Assembly: GCA_030148505.1 (NCBI GenBank)
Contig: JASBTI010000044.1
Coordinates: forward strand, 1-64,000
DNA: 64,000 bases
DNA from: Rhodanobacter sp.
GTDB lineage: Bacteria; Pseudomonadota; Gammaproteobacteria; Xanthomonadales; Rhodanobacteraceae
Reading direction: 5' to 3'
The notes under the pieces are model-generated. The model had not been told where the DNA came from and ran no database searches. It was given only the letters and a program-made list of their open reading frames with translations. Positions 46,142 to 54,890 of the stretch are shown here, piece after piece. A program made the translations under genes and the position numbers. The stretch's first letter is position 1. Each line of letters begins with the position of its first letter.

Positions 46142-47152
46142 TCAGGCGCTTGCTCTTGCAACAGCCTCGCCCAACTTCCCCTCGATCCATTCCGGCAGCA
46201 TCAGATCGTTCCAGCGCGCCACAGGATGACCAGCCCACGCCCCCTTGGCCCTGGGCAATCGCCAACACTTGTTGCTTCGATCATCGCAAACCCCGATCCC
46301 CCGGGGCGTCAGCGCCAAACTAAGGTGGGGCACATCAGCCTCTCTCCAGCTCCCTCGATCACGGATGACCTCGTTGATCGCAACCTGCGCGATGGCGTCC
46401 ACGTCTCTGGAAACCTGTTGGAGGGCCAACGTAACTTTGGTCGCAGTGGACGCCCCGGTGATCCCCCCGGGCATATACACCGCACCATCTACGGTGACAC
46501 TGGACGAAATGCCTACTCGCCGCAGCTCTTTGATGTCCGCCTCCGAGAACGGCGAGGCGGGCGGGAGCAGTTCTCCCAGCCGGAAACGTTCCGCTTCCTT
46601 CGGCCAACTGCGCACGATTGCCTCGACCAACGCCCGACTTTCCATCGCGTCATGGGGCTTGATGTCCAGGCACGCGATCGCGTTGTCGAAAACGACGGCA
46701 AATAGCAAATGCTTGGAGCGGCCTGCATAGTAGGGATCGCCCATCCCTGAGCGTGGCACCAAGTGGAAATGATGGATGCCCCACTCTGCCCACAAGAGAT
46801 CCGTCCTGTTTTGCCGTTTGATACCGCTGGGATCGTGGTGCTTGGTCAATCCCTTTCCCTGCATGGGATTGAGATCTTCGCCAGCCAGACTGCGCCGTTC
46901 AAATGCAGCAAGCCCCCGCCGGACCTCTCCCGACAATCGCCTAGGAAAGCTCTTCGAATACACCAACGGACGAGGCTTCGGATCCACGAACCGAAGCCGG
47001 AAATCCAACCACCGCAAGAGAGCCCTATCCAGATGTTGGACGGCCTTGGAATGGGTTAGTCCACAAAAGCCGATCAACGATCGGGCAATCGTTTCGGTGT
47101 CCGCCCGAAACTTACTCACGAGATCATCGTGGCATGGTGGCTTGTCTTGCAT
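46142..47152 (-). CDS. Unknown 336-aa protein with WGIHHFHL motif
   Basis: I do not recognise a named family. The protein has an N-terminal helical part (1-95) and a central conserved-looking block, LLWAEWGIHHFHL (119-131), followed by HLLFAVVFDNAIACLDIKPHD. The pattern of histidines and the central hydrophobic strands suggest a folded enzymatic or toxin-like domain. The C-terminal 120 residues include SSSVTVDGAVYMPGGITGAST. An XRE regulator gene lies 230 bases upstream on the same strand. It is the outermost gene at the left end of the element. Confidence 0.7.
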   Translation of the reverse strand: MQDKPPCHDDLVSKFRADTETIARSLIGFCGLTHSKAVQHLDRALLRWLDFRLRFVDPKPRPLVYSKSFPRRLSGEVRRGLAAFERRSLAGEDLNPMQGKGLTKHHDPSGIKRQNRTDLLWAEWGIHHFHLVPRSGMGDPYYAGRSKHLLFAVVFDNAIACLDIKPHDAMESRALVEAIVRSWPKEAERFRLGELLPPASPFSEADIKELRRVGISSSVTVDGAVYMPGGITGASTATKVTLALQQVSRDVDAIAQVAINEVIRDRGSWREADVPHLSLALTPRGIGVCDDRSNKCWRLPRAKGAWAGHPVARWNDLMLPEWIEGKLGEAVARASA

Positions 47153-47380
47153 CGTGCTGACGAACCCTTCGTGATGCCCCCGTCCCTACCGTCTTTCCTG
47201 TTCGCCGACATCCAGGCGTCGGCCACAGCCGTCATTCGTTCGCTGAAGTGTCTGGCCGGACCCGCCAACGCAGTTCTGGCCCGTTGCCGCCTACTGTTTA
47301 CGGCGGAACCGAGCTGCGGCGCTTCGATACTAAATCTTAGCCGGCAGCGGGCACCGGTTACGTCCGGTGCACGGTGGGGC

Positions 47381-47692
47381 TTATTTGACTTTGGGCACCC
47401 GCTTCCTGGGCGCAGTCGAAATCTCGCGGACGCCCTGCTCGACTTCGCTCGCCCATGCGATGAGGTCTGTGCTGCACTCCTGGCACCAATCCCTGATCTG
47501 TAAGCCATCCAAGCGGATCACGCCGCGCTCTGCTGCGGTGACGTAGTTCTGCGTCCGCCCCAAACGTTCGGCGAGGTCACGCTGGGTTAGGCCCGCTCGC
47601 ATCCGCATCGCGCGCAACGTCGCCAGGAAGACCTGATTTTCTGGACGGTAGAGCGACTTTTGCGCTCGGTCCGTCTGCTGCTTCAACGCCAT
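47381..47692 (-). CDS. XRE-family helix-turn-helix regulator
   Basis: A 103-residue protein with a helix-turn-helix domain: LRAMRMRAGLTQRDLAERLGRTQNYVTAAERG (residues about 25-56, quoted in part: LTQRDLAERLGRTQ). The C-terminal tail is basic (PRKRVPKVK). It may regulate the neighbouring 336-aa gene or the element. The start at 47692 is preferred over 47719 because the longer N-terminus is not conserved-looking. Confidence 0.78.
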   Translation of the reverse strand: MALKQQTDRAQKSLYRPENQVFLATLRAMRMRAGLTQRDLAERLGRTQNYVTAAERGVIRLDGLQIRDWCQECSTDLIAWASEVEQGVREISTAPRKRVPKVK

Positions 47693-47865
47693 AGCCCCGC
47701 TCCAATTTTGGCCGGGCACTCACGTTATGGCGCAGATAGCGATACACCGTCTTTGTGTTTTTGTTTATTCTTCGTTCCGGAGGTCGATCGTAGTCTCGCC
47801 CTCACCAAGGAAGACCGGGCAAGCCTTGGTCAGTGCCATTGCCCACGACACAAGGGGAAACCTCG

Positions 47866-48678
47866 ATGATGAACTCTCGCCATGCCATCGGCATCGGACT
47901 GATCCTCGCCCTATCGGCACTCAGCCCAGCCCACGCTCAGAGCTTCAGTGGTGCCAAAGGCCTGCTTTTCCGGGCAGCAGCCGCGGTTCTCGGCCAGCCC
48001 CAACAGCAACAGAACATGAAAACCACGGTGGTCCACTCGCCTACTGGCGCCAGTATCCCGGGCACCATGGGTGCCGGCCAGGCAGTCACGGATGGCCCGG
48101 TCTATCGGCCAATCTCCCCAACCCATGGGCAGTTCCCGGGCATCTTCGACGGCTTCTCTGTGCACGAGAGCGTTCGCCGTGGCCACTATCCGCGCGTAGC
48201 GCTGACGTTCGAAACCTACGGCGCGACCCTGGCGTGCTGGAAGGTCCGCGCAACGATCTGGCAGAGCGCGCGCAGTCACCACGATGAGCGTTTTGAGCTC
48301 TGCGATGCGCCGCTGACGGGCAAAGATGACCTCGGACAGCCCATGGTGATCCCGGACCCCACCCTCCCCCTGAGCAGCGTCATTCAGAGCCGGCACATCC
48401 TGCCCGCGCCCGGCCTGACGGTGAGCGACGAGAGAACCACGGGCCCCACGCCGCCCCGCTCACCTTTCAACATCAACATCGGCTCAACGACGCCGAACGC
48501 TGGACTTTTGCTCTTCCAATACAAAGCGATCGTCTCTCGCGCCATGGTGATTTCGGGCTACGCGTCGAAGAGCGACGTCTCCGGTGGAAACACGATGCTC
48601 AGCGCACCAACCGCTGGCAGCGCTGGCCAACTTTTCTGGGTCGCCGGTTTCGCGCCTGGCGGCGATCAAGACCACTGA
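47866..48678 (+). CDS. Secreted protein of unknown function
   Basis: A 270-residue protein with a signal peptide (IGIGLILALSALSPAHAQ). The ribosome site AAGGGG lies 11 bases before ATG 47866; ATG 47869 follows directly. The mature protein has no family I recognise. It contains two cysteines (TLACWKV and ELCDAP) that may form a disulfide, and a Pro/Thr-rich region near 195. It is followed 61 bases later by a membrane protein gene in the same direction. Confidence 0.68.
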   Translation: MMNSRHAIGIGLILALSALSPAHAQSFSGAKGLLFRAAAAVLGQPQQQQNMKTTVVHSPTGASIPGTMGAGQAVTDGPVYRPISPTHGQFPGIFDGFSVHESVRRGHYPRVALTFETYGATLACWKVRATIWQSARSHHDERFELCDAPLTGKDDLGQPMVIPDPTLPLSSVIQSRHILPAPGLTVSDERTTGPTPPRSPFNINIGSTTPNAGLLLFQYKAIVSRAMVISGYASKSDVSGGNTMLSAPTAGSAGQLFWVAGFAPGGDQDH

Positions 48679-48739
48679 ACAGACCTGGCGCCTCCGACCC
48701 GAGGCGCCATCACCCCATTTGCTTCCAAAGGAGCTCCCC

Positions 48740-49309
48740 ATGCTTTTCGCGTTGGCGCTGGTCGTCGCCGTGGTGCTGATCGTGCTCGCTCGACGTCGCT
48801 CTCGTAGCAGTTCATCAGTGAGGCACTTCACTGAAACCGAGCAGGATGGTTGGTATGTCATCGACGCAAAGCCTGCACCGGAGCCATGGTCGGTTCCCCT
48901 GCTCGCGTATATCGTCGCCGGCGTTATGGCCGTCGGTATCACGCTGATCTTCGTGTCACCGCGCAGAAGTGAAGGCGGTTTACTGGTGATCTGGCTGGTG
49001 TCTACCGTCGTTTTCTCGGCCCTGACTTGGCCACTGTTTCGCAAGACGTATTTGAAAAAGCGAAACGTCCAGGGCGGTCCGTTCGCGGTCAAGATCGGAG
49101 CAGTGCGCCTGGCGACCGGGCAACATGTGTCGATCCATGACTTCTATTCCGTGCAGCGCCGGAACACTGGGGCCCCGGGGCTTGACCACATTGCTTACTA
49201 CGTGGACCTCGACGTTGCTGGACAGAATTACGTCCTTGCCGGCGGCATGACCTCCAACCAGTCGATGGCGGTCTATAACCAGGTCAATCGCCGGATCAGT
49301 GGCGAATGA
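48740..49309 (+). CDS. Membrane protein of unknown function
   Basis: A 189-residue protein with an N-terminal helix (LFALALVVAVVLIVLA), two further helices (VPLLAYIVAGVMAVGITLIFV and LLVIWLVSTVVFSALTW) and a soluble C-terminus (VKIGAVRLATGQHVSIHDFYSVQRR). A strong ribosome site (AAAGGAG) precedes ATG 48740. It probably acts with the secreted protein upstream. Family unknown. Confidence 0.68.
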   Translation: MLFALALVVAVVLIVLARRRSRSSSSVRHFTETEQDGWYVIDAKPAPEPWSVPLLAYIVAGVMAVGITLIFVSPRRSEGGLLVIWLVSTVVFSALTWPLFRKTYLKKRNVQGGPFAVKIGAVRLATGQHVSIHDFYSVQRRNTGAPGLDHIAYYVDLDVAGQNYVLAGGMTSNQSMAVYNQVNRRISGE

Positions 49310-49327
49310 CCCGAAAGGGAACGCGGT

Positions 49328-49519
49328 TTAGAAAAGCCAGTGGGATGCCATGCTGATCGTGGTGCCTGCGCCGACGACGATGTGGTCCAAGACGCGGATG
49401 CCAATGAGCTTCAGCGCAGCGACGATTTCCTGGGTGATGGATCGGTCGGCGGTGCTGGGATCCGGATTTCCGCTCGGATGCCCGATTCCGGCCGAGCGGT
49501 TCGATAGCTGCGGCCAACT
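49328..49519 (-). pseudogene. RadC C-terminal fragment
   Basis: The minus strand reads GHPSGNPDPSTADRSITQEI, then LGIRVLDH-like LIGIRVLDHIVVGAG to a stop at 49328. This matches the end of RadC (JAB/MPN domain), where the metal site HNHPSG stands; here the first His and Asn of that motif are replaced by GIG. The rest of the gene upstream is absent. RadC-like genes are frequent on integrative elements, so this is probably a leftover of an earlier arrangement. Confidence 0.75.
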
Positions 49520-49545
49520 ACGACCAGTATGCGCAATCTTCGACG

Positions 49546-50460
49546 CTATGCGGCAATTCCCAAATCAGAAAAGATCTTGTCCAGGTCAGGCTTCGACCCT
49601 GGGAATGGCCAATGCTGGTTCACCCTGCGCTCAAGGCGACCAACCAACCAGTAGGCCACAATGGCCGCTGAGGGATACGAAAAAAGTCCTTCTCCTTGAC
49701 GATCCCGCACCCGGTCCAGGATGAACTCGTTCTCTCGGAAGAAGGACCTTAGATCCTCAGCCGAACTACCCGTGATCTTGTCTGCATATGAGGAGAGCAA
49801 ATCCTCCAAGAGGTCCGTTCGGTTTCCATCGCTCAACGTGCGGGTAAGTTCGCACGCGACACGCTGCACCGCCAAAGCAGGCGCCTCGGCTTCGCGCACT
49901 GCCTCCATGGCTCTGCACAAGAGTTCATCCGTCGTCTCCATGAGAGCCATGCTGCGCGCGACCAATCTCGTCGCCTGCGACGGCACCTTCTGCGTCGCCT
50001 TATACATGGCGTCGTGCGATAGCTCTGCGATCGTATGCTGCAATAGCGTGCGCACCTGAACCTCACAGCACAAGGAGACACCTGCTGATCGTGGTTGCCT
50101 CACTTCGTAGTGATGGGATTGATACCCAAAGGTCTCGGGAGCACGCTCGATCTCATGGTCCGGATCCCTCGCTTGTAGACATTCCCAAGAAGACGACCGC
50201 TCCAATTGTGCGCGAATGGGGGCCAAATCCATTGAGGTCAGCACAACGAAGCGCACACCCACAAGGTCCGTCATTTCGCGGGTCGGGTCCCCGTAAGCCT
50301 TCTTGAGCTGCTTGGCTCGCGCAGACTGTGGATCCTTGACCCGGACGGAAGCAGGCACCTTCAACAGGGAGCCGTGTTCGCCGGAAACTTCGGCGCAGAC
50401 CGCCTCGCCCCAAGCTAGAAGCGCCGACCGATTGCTTTCGATGTAGGCACCGATTTCCAT
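49546..50460 (-). CDS. Stand-alone RelA/SpoT synthetase-domain protein
   Basis: A 304-residue protein. Residues 38-155 match the alarmone synthetase fold: RVKDPQSARAK (40-50), TDLVGVRFVV (64-73), FGYQSHHYEVR (111-121), and EVQVRTLLQHTIAELSHDAMYK, read as EVQVRT at 133-138 with Glu133. No HD hydrolase, TGS or ACT domain is present. About 140 extra residues follow. Its start overlaps the stop of the NdpA-like gene by one base (TGATG), so the two are a unit. Products could be (p)ppGpp or, as in ToxSAS and CapRel proteins, pyrophosphorylated tRNA or adenosine alarmones. Confidence 0.85.
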   Translation of the reverse strand: MEIGAYIESNRSALLAWGEAVCAEVSGEHGSLLKVPASVRVKDPQSARAKQLKKAYGDPTREMTDLVGVRFVVLTSMDLAPIRAQLERSSSWECLQARDPDHEIERAPETFGYQSHHYEVRQPRSAGVSLCCEVQVRTLLQHTIAELSHDAMYKATQKVPSQATRLVARSMALMETTDELLCRAMEAVREAEAPALAVQRVACELTRTLSDGNRTDLLEDLLSSYADKITGSSAEDLRSFFRENEFILDRVRDRQGEGLFSYPSAAIVAYWLVGRLERRVNQHWPFPGSKPDLDKIFSDLGIAA

Positions 50461-51578
50461 CAGTCGGTCTCTGTGAATGAGCCACCGATAACCACAGTCG
50501 TTTCGGTTTCCGTTTGCTTTGTAACCTTCACAACCTGTGGATCAGCGTCCGCAGGGATCAGAAGCTTGACGCCATTGCTGAAATCCCACCGCCGAGGCCT
50601 TCGCAGCCGCGACTTGACGTAGGCGACATCTTTGGCGACGGCAGTCTTGGGAAAACCTCGGCTATCCAAGTAGTCGCAGTAGCTCTGCCGGACGGTCTCG
50701 TCTTGAATGTGGTTGGTGGCAAATTCGCTGGCGTTGATGATCGCCGACCCACTCCGCAGATCGACGCGAAGCGCTTCGCGCAATTCCCACTTTTCGTCAT
50801 CACTCAGCGACGAGGTCTTGATGAATGTCTCGCTGTGCTCGAAGAAGTCTTGCGTCAGCTTCTTGGATGACTTCTGGATGTCCATGCCGAGGAAATGAGC
50901 ATAGAAATAGGCCGCTGCCGAACGAGTTTCCGTCGCGGTAATCAGGTGATCGAACAGGAACGCGCGGTATCCCGTGGACACATATGACCCAAACTTCGCC
51001 GCCGGCCCCGCCTTGAGCTCCATGAGCAACCCAACCTTGTAGAGGCGTTGGGTCGGCGTGAGCATCAACGACTTCAGGTAGTCCATGGACACGGCGTCAT
51101 CGGTATCTCCTGCCCCGAAGCCGTCATGAACTTCCGCCTTGATCACCGCCAGAAACCGGCAAGGCTGCCTGCCAATCCGCCCTCGCAAAACAATCAGGAC
51201 ACCGGACAGTCCATTGGTGTTCGCCTGCGCGGCGGCAAGTTTCCTGGCCATCGTTCGGGTGGCCTCGATGAAATGGTCTTTGCCCTGGTTGATGGCATCT
51301 GCTGCCACCTGAAAAAAGCTCTCCGCATCGGTCTTCTCGATGGACATTTCAATCCCGTGGGAGCGGCTGCCGAGCGCGGTGGTCAAGCGTTGCTGGAGAG
51401 CGTCTAGGCCCTCCCGGGGGATCCGCATGAGCTTGTCAGTCAGCACAGGATCCCGAGCCACTTTGCTCGCATCACGAGCGAAAACCCGATGAGAAATGAT
51501 CTCGTCGATCTGAAGATTTGCGGTATCGAGCCCTGCCTGGGTGCTCGTTGTCGCGGCGCTGCTCGCTACTACGGCCAT
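50460..51578 (-). CDS. NdpA/YejK-like (NA37) nucleoid-associated protein
   Basis: A 372-residue protein resembling the 37-kDa nucleoid-associated family. Support comes from the opening LQIDEIISHRVF, the block FLAVIKAEVHDGF, and FDHLITATETRSAAAYFYAHFLG, read in part as RSAAAYFYAHFLG. The family binds DNA without strong specificity. ATG 51578 is preceded by AAGGAG at ten bases. It is longer than typical YejK (335) and is coupled to the RelA/SpoT-domain gene, which is not the chromosomal yejK setting. Confidence 0.8.
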   Translation of the reverse strand: MAVVASSAATTSTQAGLDTANLQIDEIISHRVFARDASKVARDPVLTDKLMRIPREGLDALQQRLTTALGSRSHGIEMSIEKTDAESFFQVAADAINQGKDHFIEATRTMARKLAAAQANTNGLSGVLIVLRGRIGRQPCRFLAVIKAEVHDGFGAGDTDDAVSMDYLKSLMLTPTQRLYKVGLLMELKAGPAAKFGSYVSTGYRAFLFDHLITATETRSAAAYFYAHFLGMDIQKSSKKLTQDFFEHSETFIKTSSLSDDEKWELREALRVDLRSGSAIINASEFATNHIQDETVRQSYCDYLDSRGFPKTAVAKDVAYVKSRLRRPRRWDFSNGVKLLIPADADPQVVKVTKQTETETTVVIGGSFTETD

Positions 51579-52147
51579 GCTTGTCCTACTCCTTGGCAAC
51601 CGAGCCGTGCCGACATGGACGGCTGTCGATGAAAGTCACACGTGACCCAGCAACAGTAACGGCGGCGCATCCTTTCACTTGATGAAACACAGCCTGGCAG
51701 CCTGAGTAGGCGATCCCGACCAGCCGCGCGCCCCCTGAAGCGTGGCCTTCACCGCCGAGTATCCGGAAATTCGTCGCAAAATAAAACTCAGATCCCGCAA
51801 CGGGTTACTGGGAAAAGGGCGAGAAGTGTATTAGACCCTACCTATTTCCCTGGCCCTCGGGAGGGGTGTTTCGAAGCGTAGAAAAAGCGACGGATCGAAG
51901 CTGGGGCATGAGGCCTCCGGGCAGATAACCCCACCTTCTCAAAAGGCGGATGTTTGTCAATCGCTCGACGCACGAGATCTGCGAAAAGGGGCAACTGAGC
52001 GATTCGGGGGTGGGGTGAAAAAATCCTAGATCGACCACGGCTCAAGCGTGATGTCGATTCCTCGAAAAGTGCGACAAAGCCCGCCAAATCAAGGGTTGAC
52101 AGCATTTTTTCGACCGCTAGAACACAGCTCCTTTTTCACACCAAGCC
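51579..52147. promoter_or_regulatory. Divergent intergenic region with a putative recombinase promoter
   Basis: A 569-bp gap. TTGACA at 52096-52101 with TAGAAC 16 bases later is a plausible sigma-70 promoter for the recombinase. The opposite strand must carry the promoter of the NdpA-like operon upstream of 51578. A minus-strand frame at 51842-52105 has no ribosome site and is not convincing. Confidence 0.45.
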
Positions 52148-52153
52148 GTGGTC

Positions 52154-53785
52154 ATGCTCTCTTCCCCCGCCCTTTCTCCAGGCCTGATGCCGGAGCCTCA
52201 TCTTTACGACCTGGTCGCTACACGCGACGGCCTCCGGCTGTCGCCGACCTGCGAGGAAGGCCATCGGCTGGTCGTCGAGCTGGTGGAGCGGCTGGGGCTC
52301 GGTGGTGCCATCCAACCCCGCCACGCACCGAAGTCATCCAAGGGGGACTGGAACGGCGTTGTGCTGCCTATTCTTCAGCCCAGCACCTGGTTCAAGAGTG
52401 GCGCCGACGCGCGCGTGGCCAATGACGTGCCTGCTGCAACGAAGCGCTCAGTAGCGATCGCCGCCGAGCCACAGCCGAATACTGTTCCCATTTCCAACCC
52501 GCCCCCGCTCCTCGCACCCGTCGAAGCCGAACCTCAACCCGAGGCATCAGCACTCACCTCATCCCATGGGAAGCTGCTAAGCGAAATGATGGCGCTGAAC
52601 TTGGCGAACCTGGCGCGTGGGCCGAAGAAGGCAACGCCGGCCACCCGAGACCGCCGCTACATCCTGGCGCTCATGATGGATGTGCTCGGGGATAAGCCTG
52701 TGGCAGACATCACGGCTGAGGACGCCAACGCCGTCGCAGATGTGCTGGCATCCTGGCCACGCTATTTGGCGCATTACCCGGAGCTCAAAGGGCTGCCTGC
52801 GCAGACGATCGCTAAAACGGCAAAAAAGAAGAAGTTGCCGACGATCCAGCGGAGCACGCAGGGCAAGCACCTGATGGCATTGAACGCGTTCTTTAACTGG
52901 TGCGTCGAGACCGGGAATGCGCAGGAGAACCCGTTCCACTACGTAGACAACGGGCGCTATCGGGATGCCGTCCCGAAAAAGCGGGACATCTTCTGCGCGC
53001 AGGACCTTCAGGAGATCTTCGCGCCCAAGCACCTGCATCGGCACAGCGAGCCGCACAAGTATTGGGCGCCCTTGATCGCGCTGTTCACGGGCATGCGGGT
53101 GAACGAGGTGGCCCAGCTCTACCTCGATGACCTCCAAACCGACACCGAGGTGGACGACGAGGGCCGCGAGCACGCCATCCTGTATTTCGACATCTCGCCG
53201 TTTCGGGAAGGCCAGAGCGTCAAAACCGGCTATTCGGTGCGACGCGTGCCCGTGCCAAAGCAACTGCTGGATCTGGGCTTTGAACGGTATCTGGCTGATG
53301 TCCGGTCTTCGGGCTCTGACCGGCTGTTTCCTGGCTTGCCCTGGCATGAAGAAGGCGGACCGGGCCGCGCGATCTCCCGCTGGTTCAACAAGCACCATCT
53401 CCGCGCGGCGTGCGGTATCCGCTCAGAGAAGAAGTCGCTGCACTGCTTCCGCCACACGCTCACCACTCGTTGCGAACGGGCGCACGTGCCCAAGAGCATC
53501 ATTCAGACTATTAACGGCCACTCTGACGGCCAGGGTGTGGATTCCCGGAGTTACGTGGCCAGGGGCTCCCTGCTGGAATGCCGGCGCACCTTGGACCGAC
53601 TTGACTACCCGCCGCTTGAGCTCGTCCCATATGCGTCCGAGCGGTTCGCGCCTTACCTGGCCCAAGCGGCGGCGCAAGCCTCGCACGCGGAACGGCTGGG
53701 CAAGGAAGGGAAAACTGTGGTGAGCAGGAGAGGACGACGGCCAACAGTCCGAATTTCTACCGCACATGTCACACCAAACGCGTGA
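52154..53785 (+). CDS. Large tyrosine recombinase
   Basis: A 543-residue site-specific recombinase. The N-terminal 130 residues are unusual and Pro-rich. A SAM-like core-binding region (about 140-260) follows, then the catalytic domain with Arg in FTGMRVNEVAQ (near 315), HCFRHTLTT (near 435) and Tyr in SRSYVARG (near 470). All catalytic residues are present. GTG 52148 is an alternative start. Its position in mid-element, far from either end, suggests another role or a former element boundary. Confidence 0.85.
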   Translation: MLSSPALSPGLMPEPHLYDLVATRDGLRLSPTCEEGHRLVVELVERLGLGGAIQPRHAPKSSKGDWNGVVLPILQPSTWFKSGADARVANDVPAATKRSVAIAAEPQPNTVPISNPPPLLAPVEAEPQPEASALTSSHGKLLSEMMALNLANLARGPKKATPATRDRRYILALMMDVLGDKPVADITAEDANAVADVLASWPRYLAHYPELKGLPAQTIAKTAKKKKLPTIQRSTQGKHLMALNAFFNWCVETGNAQENPFHYVDNGRYRDAVPKKRDIFCAQDLQEIFAPKHLHRHSEPHKYWAPLIALFTGMRVNEVAQLYLDDLQTDTEVDDEGREHAILYFDISPFREGQSVKTGYSVRRVPVPKQLLDLGFERYLADVRSSGSDRLFPGLPWHEEGGPGRAISRWFNKHHLRAACGIRSEKKSLHCFRHTLTTRCERAHVPKSIIQTINGHSDGQGVDSRSYVARGSLLECRRTLDRLDYPPLELVPYASERFAPYLAQAAAQASHAERLGKEGKTVVSRRGRRPTVRISTAHVTPNA

Positions 53786-53936
53786 TGCATGTCACGACAC
53801 CCTTCCTCAGGACGTTATCGTAACATGATGATCTAAATTGATTTAATCATGTAATTTCATAAATTACCCACAGGCCCATTTCATTTGGTTGCATTTTTTT
53901 ATTGACGCCCCGTTCAGATCGGAGTGAAATCCGATT

Positions 53937-54557
53937 ATGGCCATCGTTCAGCGACAAAATATCGAGATCAACGCCCCCCGTGATTTGGAGGTTTGGGCGA
54001 TGCATCTCGGTGTTTCAAGTCAGGAGCTAGCTTCAGCGATCGGAGCCGTGGGCACAGACCTGGATGAGGTGACTGCTTACCTGGCATCTGCGCGAGAGCC
54101 CATGGGGGCTTACGTTAATCGGATGCGCGCTCGACTAGATGAGATCGAAATTCAGTTCCAGAAGCTCGCTGATGAGCGAAAAAGCATCGTGTCGTTCCTT
54201 GAGGGCTTTGCTCAACTGCAACGTAGCCAGCGCCAGAGCAATGGTGAGTTGACTTTCACGGTATCGATGGAGAGCGGCCGGGAGTTTCCGGATGCCTTCC
54301 ACCAGCATATGAATGAGTTGGCCTTCAGCGAGGTCCACCGACACGGCGTTGGCGGAGGGTCCTCCGCCCTCATCTTGGAGGCGGTTCACCGCCTTCTTTC
54401 GGATGGAAAACGCAGATCAATTCACGACATTTTGTCGTTTCTCGATGTCAGAGGTATCCCGCTCAAAACGGCTAATCGAGCAGGCTTTCTGAGCACGCTA
54501 CTCAGTCGAGATTCGAGGTTCGATGCAAACCGCCGCGATGGTTGGGGGATTGCATAG
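53937..54557 (+). CDS. DUF3606-like domain with C-terminal winged-helix protein
   Basis: A 206-residue protein. Residues 8-50 (INAPRDLEVWAMHLGVSSQE, then LASAIGAVG) match the DUF3606 pattern. A coiled-coil stretch lies at 60-95. The last 65 residues (LEAVHRLLSDGKRRSIHDIL to RRDGWGIA) resemble a HARE-HTH-type winged helix of the sort found attached to DNA-acting enzymes. The upstream 150 bases are very AT-rich. A GC-rich hairpin follows the stop. Confidence 0.65.
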   Translation: MAIVQRQNIEINAPRDLEVWAMHLGVSSQELASAIGAVGTDLDEVTAYLASAREPMGAYVNRMRARLDEIEIQFQKLADERKSIVSFLEGFAQLQRSQRQSNGELTFTVSMESGREFPDAFHQHMNELAFSEVHRHGVGGGSSALILEAVHRLLSDGKRRSIHDILSFLDVRGIPLKTANRAGFLSTLLSRDSRFDANRRDGWGIA

Positions 54558-54570
54558 TCTGGAAAGAGAA

Positions 54571-54601
54571 AACCCGGCTTCGTTGCGAGCGAAGCCGGGT
54601 T
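54571..54601. terminator. Hairpin after the DUF3606-like gene
   Basis: The stem aacccggcttcg / cgaagccgggtt has a 7-base loop. The plus-strand T run is short, while the minus strand continues TTTTCTCTTT, so it could terminate transcription better leftward. Confidence 0.6.
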
Positions 54602-54890
54602 AGGTCAAACGCGCTTGGTAGGGCGCACCCCACGGCGAGGGAACAGTTCGCCAGAGGAGGTAAGGACAATGTTTGGCAAACACGCCGCCTTATCGGTAAC
54701 GCTCAAGGCGATGGGCTGACTACACCGTCCGAGCCTATCGTCCCACGTGGGCGATCCAACTTTCAACCATCGCACCGCCAGCTCCCGAAAACCAACTGGC
54801 GCGAGCATTTGTTGCGTGATGAGCGAAATTGGACGCAATTACCGATCATATCGTTGGATCTCGACGCGAGATCCTGGAGGTAAATTTGCT

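Noticed and set aside
45199..46161. Long frames of 180-296 codons on both strands through the tandem repeats
   Set aside because: They are produced by the 256-bp repeat, whose length leaves a changed frame in each copy, and include translated tRNA-end sequence (the familiar spurious LAER/VSGGER phrases).
51842..52105. An 87-codon minus-strand frame between the NdpA-like gene and the recombinase
   Set aside because: No ribosome site. It begins inside the putative promoter of the recombinase, and composition is not convincing.
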